In this document: positions 56,837 through 64,000 of the stretch, in pieces
Layout of the letters: each line of letters starts with the position of its first letter
Position numbering within the stretch: position 1 is the first letter of the stretch
Source: Eubacterium sp. AF22-9
GTDB taxonomy: Bacteria; Bacillota; Clostridia; Lachnospirales; Lachnospiraceae
NCBI GenBank assembly: GCA_003458705.1
Contig: QRVH01000001.1
Location: 62,001 to 126,000, forward strand
Reading direction: 5' to 3'
DNA: 64,000 nt
Translations under genes and position numbers: made by a program
The notes under the pieces: model-generated
Told to the model about the DNA's origin: nothing
Database searches by the model: none
The model's input: the letters and a program-made list of their open reading frames with translations, nothing else

Positions 56837-57256
56837 TCATTCCATATAAGTTGCACTATTAGCAGGAGTTTCATATACAGTTACAGCTCTCATGTTGTAT
56901 CCAAGTATTTTTATTTTTTCATAAAAATACTTGGCCATATTCTCCGCTGTCGGTCGGAAATCAAGTTCAATAATTTTGAAATTCTCGCTTTTTAAAGCTT
57001 CAAATGTAGTTTCCTTCAATGAATTTCTTTCTATAATTAATGCATGATCCATTGAATCTGCTATGTTTCTTAAATCTTTTTTCAGTTCTCCAAAATCAAC
57101 ATACATACCCTTATGCTGAACATCTTCCTTTAGTTCCTCAGTTTGAACTTCAAGAACAATCTTCCATCTATGTCCATGAAGATTGCTGCATTTTCCATTG
57201 TATCCTGCAAGAAAATGTGCCGAATCAAAACTAGCCTCTGTTTTTAAAATATACAT
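56837..57256 (-). CDS. queD: 6-carboxytetrahydropterin synthase
   Basis: 139 residues from ATG 57256 (GGAG 9 bases upstream); in-frame starts further out add only a short tail. Zinc histidines lie in SFDSAHFLAG and NLHGHRW, the catalytic cysteine in GKCSNLHG, and Asp/His in SMDHALI, Glu in TVYETP. It converts dihydroneopterin triphosphate to 6-carboxytetrahydropterin. First gene of the operon, preceded by a leader of about 170 bases with a promoter, a terminator and a possible riboswitch. Confidence 0.95.
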   Translation of the reverse strand: MYILKTEASFDSAHFLAGYNGKCSNLHGHRWKIVLEVQTEELKEDVQHKGMYVDFGELKKDLRNIADSMDHALIIERNSLKETTFEALKSENFKIIELDFRPTAENMAKYFYEKIKILGYNMRAVTVYETPANSATYME

Positions 57257-57287
57257 AAATCTTTTCTCCATTTGCTTATATTGCATT

Positions 57288-57316
57288 AAAAAAACACGGA
57301 TACATCTGTACCCGTG
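57288..57316 (-). terminator. Leader terminator upstream of queD
   Basis: On the minus strand CACGGGTAC pairs with GTATCCGTG (one G-U) around 4 bases, then T7. It stands between the promoter and queD, so it must be conditional for the operon to be expressed. Confidence 0.82.
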
Positions 57317-57370
57317 CCCTAATAGATTATTTCCCTAAAAATTTCCAATTATGAATTATAAAAATAATAG

Positions 57371-57412
57371 TCCTGGTTTTATTTAGAGACAGGATGGTAC
57401 AAACGAACTGTC
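57371..57412 (-). promoter_or_regulatory. Candidate preQ1 riboswitch
   Basis: Just after the predicted start on the minus strand, GACAG pairs with CTGTC around a 15-base loop beginning TTCG; an A-rich tail (CTAAATAAAACC) follows whose AAAC could pair with GTTT in the loop. This hairpin plus A-rich pseudoknot layout resembles preQ1-I riboswitches. The conserved core is not an exact match. Location before a complete que operon with a leader terminator supports it. Confidence 0.45.
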
Positions 57413-57430
57413 TTATTTATTTACCGTGCA

Positions 57431-57459
57431 ATGATATCAAATGATTCACAGCTTGTCAA
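57431..57459 (-). promoter_or_regulatory. Promoter of the que operon
   Basis: On the minus strand, consensus TTGACA (57459-57454), 17-base spacer, TATCAT (57436-57431). Confidence 0.78.
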
Positions 57460-57525
57460 TTAAATACTCATGGTTATCTTCCCTAGGAAATTTTACACTT
57501 AAGTTTTCTCAAATTGCCTAATGAA

Positions 57526-57786
57526 TTACTGATTTTTAAAATCGTTGTATTCCTTTTTTATCCATTTCATTATTACATCAACAAGATAATCCTGCTGAAT
57601 CTGCGTTAGCTCTACACCAGGCTTCATCTTATGCCACTTTCTTATGCATTCCCTGCAGCAGGTAGCTGTTGCATGCTGTGTAATAAATACAGAATGCCCT
57701 TTCATCGGAGTCTGTTTCCCATCATTGGGTATTACCGCTGGGGCTTCCCTTTTCATTAGCCTTGATGATAATACCCTGCTAATCAA
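57526..57786 (-). pseudogene. N-terminally truncated DUF4186 protein
   Basis: 86 residues beginning at a TTG. From VLSSRL on it matches DUF4186: IPNDGKQTPMKGHSVF then TQHATATCCRECIRKWHKM, ending VDVIMKWIKKEY. The family normally has about 35-50 more N-terminal residues; upstream frames hold stops and no equivalent sequence. A ribosome site is lacking. Most likely a truncated gene. It lies upstream of the que promoter on the same strand. Confidence 0.65.
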
Positions 57787-57890
57787 TAAGTAGTCTGATG
57801 CTAAATACTCTAATTAATACCTATACTATACCACATACCCTCGATTCTATGATATAATATCCTAAGAAATTTCTCCGAGGAGGGTAATGT

Positions 57891-59261
57891 ATGGAATACG
57901 ATGTAATTATTATTGGAGCCGGACCAGGTGGAATCTTTTCTGCGTACGAGCTTATGAAGAAGTCACCAGAGACAAGAGTTGCCGTGTTCGAGGAAGGCAA
58001 TACATTAGAGAAGAGAAAATGTCCTATAGATGGCAAGAAGGTTAAATCATGTATCAAATGTCCAACATGTGCGATAATGAACGGATTTGGTGGTGCTGGT
58101 GCATTTTCAGATGGTAAATATAATATAACTAATGATTTCGGTGGAACTCTTTATGAATATATTGGCAGGGATCAGTCAATTGACCTGATGAAGTATGTCG
58201 ATACAATTAATACATCACATGGTGGTGAAGAGACTCACATGTATTCGACAGCAGGCACTAAGTTCAAGACTTTATGCATGCAGAACAAGTTAAAGCTTCT
58301 TGATGCGTCAGTAAGACATCTTGGAACAGATATTAATTATGTTGTTCTTGAGAATATGTACAATGAGATGAAGGACCATATAGACTTCTACTTTAATACT
58401 CCTGTAAGCAATATTGAGGTGATTGATGGTGGTTACAGAGTATTCTATAAGGATGAGTACATGGATTGTGACAAATGTATTGTTTCCGTTGGTCGAAGCG
58501 GAAGTAAATGGATTGAAAATGTCTGTCAGAAGCTTGAGATTCCAACTAAGTCAAATCGAGTTGATATCGGTGTGCGAGTTGAGCTTCCGGCTGTTATATT
58601 TTCACATCTTACAGATGAGTTGTACGAAAGCAAGATTGTATACAGAACAGAGAAATTCGAAGATCTTGTAAGAACATTCTGTATGAATCCTAATGGAATC
58701 GTAGTTAATGAGAACACTAACGGCATTGTAACAGTTAACGGACACAGCTATGAAGGTGCTGAGAAGCAGACAGAGAACACCAACTTTGCGCTTCTTGTTG
58801 CAAAGCATTTTTCAGAGCCATTCAAGGACAGTAACGGATACGGTGAAAGTATTGCAAGACTTTCCAACATGCTTGGTGGAGGTGTTATTGTCCAGAGATT
58901 CGGTGACCTTATGAGAGGAAGAAGAAGTACAGAAAAGCGAATTGAGGAGGGGCTTGTAAAGCCTACTCTTGCTGCTACTCCGGGGGATTTAAGTCTTGTA
59001 CTTCCTAAGAGAATTCTTGATGGAATTATTGAGATGATTTACGCACTTGATAAGATTGCACCGGGAACTGCCAATGATGATACACTTCTGTATGGCGTTG
59101 AGGTTAAGTTCTATAATATGGAAGTTGAGATTGACAACAATCTTGAGACAAGATATAAGGGCTTATACATAATTGGCGACGGAAGCGGCGTTACACATTC
59201 ATTATCACATGCTTCTGCCAGTGGCGTATATGTTGCAAGAAAGATTATTGAAGAAATGTAG
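57891..59261 (+). CDS. NAD(P)/FAD-dependent oxidoreductase
   Basis: 456 residues. N-terminal dinucleotide-binding motif IIIGAGPGGIFSAYELM. A cysteine cluster follows (KRKCPIDGKK, CIKCPTCAIM), then GFGGAGAFSDGKYN. Near the C-terminus LYIIGDGSGVTHSLSHASASG closes the FAD site. These FAD-dependent dehydrogenase-like proteins (BFD-less, about 460 residues) are common in Clostridia; the substrate is not known. GAGGAGGG precedes the ATG. Monocistronic, ending at a bidirectional terminator. Confidence 0.87.
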   Translation: MEYDVIIIGAGPGGIFSAYELMKKSPETRVAVFEEGNTLEKRKCPIDGKKVKSCIKCPTCAIMNGFGGAGAFSDGKYNITNDFGGTLYEYIGRDQSIDLMKYVDTINTSHGGEETHMYSTAGTKFKTLCMQNKLKLLDASVRHLGTDINYVVLENMYNEMKDHIDFYFNTPVSNIEVIDGGYRVFYKDEYMDCDKCIVSVGRSGSKWIENVCQKLEIPTKSNRVDIGVRVELPAVIFSHLTDELYESKIVYRTEKFEDLVRTFCMNPNGIVVNENTNGIVTVNGHSYEGAEKQTENTNFALLVAKHFSEPFKDSNGYGESIARLSNMLGGGVIVQRFGDLMRGRRSTEKRIEEGLVKPTLAATPGDLSLVLPKRILDGIIEMIYALDKIAPGTANDDTLLYGVEVKFYNMEVEIDNNLETRYKGLYIIGDGSGVTHSLSHASASGVYVARKIIEEM

Positions 59262-59282
59262 TTACATAATATTATAATAAAT

Positions 59283-59314
59283 AAGGGAGATTGCCATAAG
59301 ACAGTCTCCCTTTG
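59283..59314. terminator. Terminator between convergent genes
   Basis: AAGGGAGATTG pairs with CAGTCTCCCTT (one G-U) around 8 bases; suited to both strands. Confidence 0.75.
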
Positions 59315-59318
59315 TCAT

Positions 59319-59894
59319 TTAATCAAGCTTTATTATTTTGGCATCTAACAAATCAGCATCATCAGTTCCATGAGTGGCAATAAGCAAAGTACGGTTGTTA
59401 CGCATTTTTAAGATATAATCTATTACATTTAATTTAGTATCCTTATCTAAACCTGTAAATGGTTCATCAAGTATTATTAATTTGCCCGGATATGATAATG
59501 CTCTTGCAAGTGCAACCCGCCTTTTCATTCCACCGGATAATGAACTTACAGGTAAATCAAGACTATCATCTGGAAGAATTGATAACAGATTATTACGGAC
59601 TTCTGCCCTATTGTTTTTTTCACGAAGCACGATTCTGACATTGTCTATTGCAGAAAGATAAGGAATAAGCCTGTCCTCCTGAAACATACAAGATATGCTT
59701 TTGATATCTATACCGGACATACTGCCGGAATCAGCATGTTCAAGTCCCATTAGAATTCTTAAAAGCGTTGTTTTTCCAATGCCGGAAGCTCCCATAAGAC
59801 AATATATAGAATTATCTTTAAGGGTTATATTGACATTTTTAAGAACTTCATTGTCATCAAAGGTTTTGCATAAATCCGTGATTATAATACTCAC
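59319..59894 (-). CDS. Orphan ABC transporter ATP-binding protein
   Basis: 191 residues, short for an ABC ATPase but with all motifs: Walker A GASGIGKT, Q-loop MFQEDRLIPYL, signature LSGGMKRR, Walker B LIILDEPFTGLD, H-loop IATHGTDD. Q-loop wording QEDRL and the compact size suit the nitrate/taurine/thiamine-precursor (SsuB/ThiZ-like) import group. No permease or binding protein gene is near; it follows the GH25 gene by 24 bases as the last gene of that operon. Its partner must be elsewhere, or the rest of the system has been lost. Confidence 0.85.
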   Translation of the reverse strand: MSIIITDLCKTFDDNEVLKNVNITLKDNSIYCLMGASGIGKTTLLRILMGLEHADSGSMSGIDIKSISCMFQEDRLIPYLSAIDNVRIVLREKNNRAEVRNNLLSILPDDSLDLPVSSLSGGMKRRVALARALSYPGKLIILDEPFTGLDKDTKLNVIDYILKMRNNRTLLIATHGTDDADLLDAKIIKLD

Positions 59895-59918
59895 AATAAT
59901 TCTCCTGACATTTTAAAT

Positions 59919-61442
59919 TTATTGGATAGAAAGCAGGCTTGTAACACAGTAAAGTGTCTGTCCGTTATATACAACTCTTGACCAGCCAACTTCTGTATTA
60001 TAGCCGGTTCTGGTAAAAAGCTCGCCTTTTTTAGCGGTTGCAACAACAACAGAATCTGCATCAGTCACACTAGGTTTATTTCTAAGATTGACCTCTTCCT
60101 TAGGAGTTACAGTATCATTACAGTCTGTGAATTTCGTGTTAAATCCGGTTGTGGGACTTTCAGTTGCCTTAGGTGTAAGGTCTGTTGTTAAGTAACTTGT
60201 AACAGCGTATACAGTCTGTCCATTGTATACAAGTCTTGACCAGCCGCTGCTGCTTGTTCCGGTCCGTGTAATTGTTTCACCATTGACCAGTGTTGCAATT
60301 ACTGCTGCATCTGTATCCTGACTAGGCTTGTCACGAAGCCTTACTTCATCTTTGGCAGTAACGGTATCATTAACAGATGTGAATACCATGCCGGCTTCTA
60401 CATCTGGCGATGCGGCAGCTGCAGTTTCACCGCTTAGAGAGCTATTACTTTCTGAATAACCGAAATATGCAACGTTAATATCAACATTTGTACCAATTCC
60501 TGCTACCCTGCCCTGATTAGTATACTGCCACATGTTGCATGTTCCTGCATATGATGTGGATTGAGTCTCTGGATACGGCGTTGACGGATATTGTGCAACC
60601 CATATCTTATATGAGCTTTCTAAGCTTGCAGTGTTCCACTGGCTGTTATTGGTAAGCTCAGATGAAGCAGCATAGAACATAGGTGTATAGCCTTTATCAT
60701 ATATTTCCTGTAAAAATGCAGCAGCTACGGCAGTTCTTTCAGCCTTAGTCATGCTCTTCTGTCTGCTTTCAGATGTGTTGAAGCCCTCGCAGTCAAATGC
60801 TACAGGGTAAGTTATGCTGTAATCTGCTATGAAATCAGCAACCCAGTCTGCTTCTTCAATAGCTTCAGCTTCATTAACTGCTGATGAGAAGAAGTATGCT
60901 CCGACTTTGATTCCGTTAGCGGCAGCCTGCTGCATGTTGTATTTTGCATTGGTGTCAGCATAGATAACGCCTGTTTTCTGCGCTCTGTAGCCAACTCTTA
61001 TCATTGCAAAATCAACACCTGATGAAGCAGCCTGTGCCCAGTCGATAGTTCCCTGAAATTTGGAAACATCTACACCGATAGTTACATCTGATGTTTCATT
61101 AGTGCTGTTGGAAAGAATTACAGAAGCACCATTACCTGCATCCTGATTCATTGCTCCATCATTGTCGGAATACTGAGGATCCTGTTCTTTCTCATCTTTA
61201 TCACTTAAAGTATTATTGCCGTCGGTATCTGTTTCGCTGACAGATGAAGTCTCCTCGGTTGAAGATGCATTTGCAGGTACTTTTTTACCTTTATGACCGA
61301 AAGAAACAACAAGTACAATTATTAATGCAATTACTGCCACTGCAATAATTATGATTGCAGGCAGTAATTTCTTCCAGTTAATATGAATAGAATCATCAAG
61401 ATATCCAAAATCATCGTCATCAGATTTAAACAGCTTAGACAT
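59919..61442 (-). CDS. GH25 muramidase with SH3-like domains, membrane anchored
   Basis: About 507 residues from ATG 61442 (GGAGGAG 6 bases upstream; the ATG at 61448 is too close). Layout: short acidic cytoplasmic part, membrane anchor (about 28-50), Ser/Glu/Asp-rich linker, GH25 domain starting VTIGVDVSKFQGTIDW with the catalytic pair in VAFDCEGFN and C-terminal NMWQYTNQG, then two bacterial SH3-type repeats (EVRLRDKPS...WSRLVYNGQTVYAV and EVNLRNKPS...WSRVVYNGQTLYCV). It hydrolyses peptidoglycan beta-1,4 bonds. Co-transcribed with the rhomboid gene upstream. Confidence 0.93.
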   Translation of the reverse strand: MSKLFKSDDDDFGYLDDSIHINWKKLLPAIIIIAVAVIALIIVLVVSFGHKGKKVPANASSTEETSSVSETDTDGNNTLSDKDEKEQDPQYSDNDGAMNQDAGNGASVILSNSTNETSDVTIGVDVSKFQGTIDWAQAASSGVDFAMIRVGYRAQKTGVIYADTNAKYNMQQAAANGIKVGAYFFSSAVNEAEAIEEADWVADFIADYSITYPVAFDCEGFNTSESRQKSMTKAERTAVAAAFLQEIYDKGYTPMFYAASSELTNNSQWNTASLESSYKIWVAQYPSTPYPETQSTSYAGTCNMWQYTNQGRVAGIGTNVDINVAYFGYSESNSSLSGETAAAASPDVEAGMVFTSVNDTVTAKDEVRLRDKPSQDTDAAVIATLVNGETITRTGTSSSGWSRLVYNGQTVYAVTSYLTTDLTPKATESPTTGFNTKFTDCNDTVTPKEEVNLRNKPSVTDADSVVVATAKKGELFTRTGYNTEVGWSRVVYNGQTLYCVTSLLSIQ

Positions 61443-61454
61443 GTACATCTCCTC

Positions 61455-62612
61455 CTAATTTAAATAATCGCTGCACAGATAATTAAGAAGCAGTGCTGCA
61501 CCATTACTATCCATTGCAGTATCATTTAGTCCCATATAGTTAATTGTCCAGTAACTGATGGATTCATCATATGTGAATTGAATCTTCAATGAAGAATTCA
61601 TGTTATTATATACTACCTTACCGTTGAATTCTACAACCTTTTTATTATCAGTAGAACTGAAAATAGTCCATTCTGGGTCTGTACATTTGTTATCCAGACA
61701 TTCACCAAAGGTTATAGATTCATCCTGAAATATCTGCTGTTCTTTTACTGTATCTATTCTGGAATCCTGCATTGCGCTGGCTTTAGTACCTATGCCTGCG
61801 CGTGTCACACCGATAAAACATATTATTAATGTGAGTATGACAGCAAGGAGTGTTGATACTGTTCCTGAAAATGCATCATCTAAACTGTCATGGTACAGAA
61901 TGAATACAAGAATACCACCTGCTATCCCACCACCAAGATGACCGAGAATATCTACATTTGCACCATTAGAGATAAGAGCATATACAACAATTAACGCAAT
62001 AGATACGATTACAGTTGTCTTATTGGAATCAGTCTTTGAACTGAAATTAGTAAAAAGTGTTGCACACATTACACCAAATATTGCACCTGATGCACCTGCA
62101 GCAAAGCGGATTACATCAGGATTGATAAGGTGCGATACATATACAGATACAAGACCTGATGCAAGTCCTGAACCGAAATATATAATTGCAGTACGAAGAG
62201 AACCGACACGGGGTTCAAGTCTTGAACCGAACAGATACAGAGCAACCATATTATTAATAAAATGTGGCAAATTAGCATGCAGGAACATATAAGTCAGAAG
62301 CCTTATATATTCTTTATTATTATGAATATACTGGTAATTAAGTCCACCTGTTTCAAAATGATCACTGCCTGCTATTATGCACATAATGCCAGCAAGCAGA
62401 TTGGCAAGGATTATAATAAGCACAACAGGCATGTTCCTAAGACTGACTTCTGAATATCGTTTCTTTTGACTGTGTTGATAAAAATCTTCAGGATTAATTC
62501 TGTCAGATTTAATCTCGTATACTTCATCATCAAGATGAAGGTCATCAAATCCATTCGGTTGAAAACCGCTTTGCCAGCTGTTCTGATAGTTGTTATTGTA
62601 ATCTGGTTCCAT
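61455..62612 (-). CDS. Rhomboid-family intramembrane serine protease
   Basis: 385 residues: a 75-residue cytoplasmic N-terminus, six to seven membrane segments, and a C-terminal extracellular domain of about 100 residues. The catalytic dyad is present: Ser in AAGASGAIFGVM and His in DILGHLGGGIAGG; HANLPHFINNMVALYLFG is the conserved L1/TM2 stretch. It would cleave membrane proteins within the bilayer. First gene of a minus-strand unit with the muramidase and orphan ATPase; 12 bases separate it from the muramidase start. Confidence 0.92.
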   Translation of the reverse strand: MEPDYNNNYQNSWQSGFQPNGFDDLHLDDEVYEIKSDRINPEDFYQHSQKKRYSEVSLRNMPVVLIIILANLLAGIMCIIAGSDHFETGGLNYQYIHNNKEYIRLLTYMFLHANLPHFINNMVALYLFGSRLEPRVGSLRTAIIYFGSGLASGLVSVYVSHLINPDVIRFAAGASGAIFGVMCATLFTNFSSKTDSNKTTVIVSIALIVVYALISNGANVDILGHLGGGIAGGILVFILYHDSLDDAFSGTVSTLLAVILTLIICFIGVTRAGIGTKASAMQDSRIDTVKEQQIFQDESITFGECLDNKCTDPEWTIFSSTDNKKVVEFNGKVVYNNMNSSLKIQFTYDESISYWTINYMGLNDTAMDSNGAALLLNYLCSDYLN

Positions 62613-62734
62613 AAAATATTTCTCCCCTCATTTTAAATTTCCACCCTACTGTATAAAATAAAAAAGAATTCAGCATGACACTAAATTCTTTTTTTATTAT
62701 AACATATTAGTCAATAAAAATAACTAGAAAATTA

Positions 62735-62763
62735 TTCACTAATCAGTAATTAAATGGTAAAAT
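62735..62763 (+). promoter_or_regulatory. Possible promoter of alr
   Basis: TTCACT, 17-base spacer, TAAAAT, 35 bases before the alr start. The 186-base divergent gap also holds an AT-rich hairpin (AAAGAATT / AATTCTTT) near 62660-62695. Confidence 0.45.
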
Positions 62764-62798
62764 ATCAAAGTATGTTTAGATATTGGAGGCAGATTATT

Positions 62799-63968
62799 AT
62801 GGATTCAACATTAAGAAGAACATGGGCTGAAATAGATATGGACGCTCTTGCACATAATTATGAAACATTACGGAAAAGAATTGGAGAGAATGTAAAGTTT
62901 TTAGGCGTTGTAAAAGCAGATGCTTATGGACATGGTTCTGTTCAGGTGAGCAGGCTTTTACAGGAGTCAGGTGCTGATTATCTGGCAGTAAGCAGTATAG
63001 ATGAAGCAGTGGAATTAAGACACAATGGTATTACAATGCCGGTTCTGATACTTGGTCATACACCTAAAGAAGAAGTTTCTGAACTTATTAAGAATAATAT
63101 AACACAGGCTGTAACATGCAGGGCTAAGGCACTTGAATACAGCGAGGAAGCTGTCAGATACGGTGGTACATTAAAGATTCATATTAAAGTTGATACAGGT
63201 ATGTCAAGACTTGGATATCTGTGTGACGGAGAATACTTTGACAGCGGGGTTGAAGGAATATGTGAAGGATGTACTCTTCCGGGACTTGATGCTGAGGGCA
63301 TATTTACACATTTTGCAGTGTCTGATGAATTCGGAGAAGAATGTGAGGCTTATACAAAGCATCAGTTTGAATTGTTTACAAGTGTGATTGATGCAGTTGA
63401 GAAAAAGCTTGGAAAGAAATTCAAGATAAGACACTGTGCCAATACAGGCGCTGTTGCAAGATATCCTGAAACATGGCTTGACATGGTAAGACCAGGACTT
63501 CTGCTCTATGGATATGGAGATTTTGCACAGGAGCTTGGACTTAAGCCTGTTATGTCACTTAAGACAACAGTAAGCACTATCAAGACTTACCCTGTGGGAA
63601 CAGCAATAAGCTATGGTGGAATATATAAAACTGACAGAAAGACAAGAATGGGAGTCGTTCCTTATGGATATGCCGATGGATATTTCAGATGTCTTTCTAA
63701 CAGATATGAGCTTATGACAGAAGAAGGTCCTGCTCCACAGAGAGGCAAGATATGTATGGATATGTGCATGATTGATCTTACAGATAAAATGAATGTTGAC
63801 GTTGGAAGTGAAGTAGAAATATTTGGTAAATCCAATCCGATTGAGCGTATGGCACAGCTTGCAGGAACTATTCCTTATGAGCTTACATGTGCAGTAAGTA
63901 AGCGTGTTCCTAGAATGTACATAAAGGATGGCAAAGTTTATGAAAAAGAATTATTGTTACGAGGATAA
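62799..63968 (+). CDS. alr: Alanine racemase
   Basis: 389 residues from ATG 62799, with GGAGG 9 bases upstream; the frame extends to 62754 without support. The pyridoxal phosphate lysine is in GVVKADAYGHG, the catalytic tyrosine in AISYGGIYKT, and CMDMCMIDLT is a conserved active-site strand. It makes D-alanine for peptidoglycan, in the cytoplasm. Divergent from the rhomboid-muramidase unit. A further gene seems to begin 4 bases after the stop. Confidence 0.96.
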   Translation: MDSTLRRTWAEIDMDALAHNYETLRKRIGENVKFLGVVKADAYGHGSVQVSRLLQESGADYLAVSSIDEAVELRHNGITMPVLILGHTPKEEVSELIKNNITQAVTCRAKALEYSEEAVRYGGTLKIHIKVDTGMSRLGYLCDGEYFDSGVEGICEGCTLPGLDAEGIFTHFAVSDEFGEECEAYTKHQFELFTSVIDAVEKKLGKKFKIRHCANTGAVARYPETWLDMVRPGLLLYGYGDFAQELGLKPVMSLKTTVSTIKTYPVGTAISYGGIYKTDRKTRMGVVPYGYADGYFRCLSNRYELMTEEGPAPQRGKICMDMCMIDLTDKMNVDVGSEVEIFGKSNPIERMAQLAGTIPYELTCAVSKRVPRMYIKDGKVYEKELLLRG

Positions 63969-63972
63969 ATGA

Positions 63973-64000
63973 ATGAAGAAAATATTATGTGTATTAATGT
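63973..64000 (+). CDS. Start of a further gene, cut by window edge
   Basis: ATG 63973 lies 8 bases after GAGG and reads MKKILCVLM to the window end, resembling the start of a signal peptide. Too short to identify. Confidence 0.4.

Noticed and set aside
1-64000. tRNA genes, CRISPR arrays, prophage or complete insertion sequences
   Set aside because: No cloverleaf with anticodon and CCA end, no regularly spaced repeats, no phage structural or integrase genes, and only fragments of an Rpn transposase were seen.

Overview
The window looks like a chromosomal segment of a low-GC Firmicute of the class Clostridia, most likely a Lachnospiraceae gut anaerobe (Lachnospira/Roseburia/[Eubacterium]-like). 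The evidence is AT-rich DNA with strong AGGAGG-type ribosome sites, near-consensus SigA promoters, and the mix of families: fused FeoA-FeoB, DUF1846, a DUF6033-like protein, UmuC-type polymerase with a YolD-like partner, C_GCAxxG_C_C protein, CheX, and Cys-motif lipoproteins. I see no tRNA, rRNA, CRISPR array, prophage or complete insertion sequence.

Layout. 1-2875: phosphonate-type ABC importer phnD (5' end outside the window)-phnC-phnE (two permease domains fused). 2872-3519 (-): PAP2-like phosphatase. 3678-6597: a degenerate ABC ATPase, a membrane protein and an Asp-box (BNR) surface protein. 6751-8247: secreted InlB-repeat protein. 8362-12856: carAB with its promoter and a possible attenuator. 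12866-16921: broken SNF-type transporter, divergent asparaginase-like lipoprotein, SseB-like protein and CheX. 16946-20316: Y-family polymerase, YolD-like protein, MATE exporter, C_GCAxxG_C_C protein. 20455-23563: FtsX-type ABC cassette behind a palindromic operator. 23580-28160: HxlR regulator and a complete siderophore ABC importer in CeuBCDE/YclNOPQ order. 28263-34533: two regulator-exporter modules, MarR-MATE and TetR-ABC-ABC, each with visible operators. 34582-36880: MocR-type regulator and a stand-alone EAL protein. 37001-37214: a structured repeat element. 37346-43415: a block of exported or membrane proteins. 43480-43994: remnants of an Rpn transposase and a PfkB kinase. 44075-50313: FeoAB, D-lactate dehydrogenase-like enzyme, amidohydrolase, DUF1846 protein. 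50367-52351: yybP-ykoY manganese riboswitch driving two cation exporters. 52430-54079: two uncharacterised Lachnospiraceae-type proteins. 57459-54366 (-): complete preQ0/preQ1 (queuosine precursor) operon queD-queE-folE-queC-queF. 57891-64000: flavoprotein, then (-) rhomboid-GH25-ABC ATPase, and alanine racemase.

Themes. Metal handling is prominent: ferrous iron (FeoAB), ferric siderophore uptake, and Mn efflux under a Mn-sensing riboswitch. Drug-efflux modules carry local repressors with palindromic operators over their own promoters. Control by RNA structure recurs: the Mn riboswitch, the que leader terminator with a possible preQ1 aptamer, the carAB leader hairpin, the hxlR leader hairpin, and a FeoB terminator that overlaps the next gene's start codon.

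Caution. Eleven otherwise conserved genes carry a single one-base frameshift, ten of them one-base losses, mostly explicable by a shortened run of identical bases. Assembly or consensus error is a serious alternative to gene decay, so those entries are labelled as broken but read as one gene.
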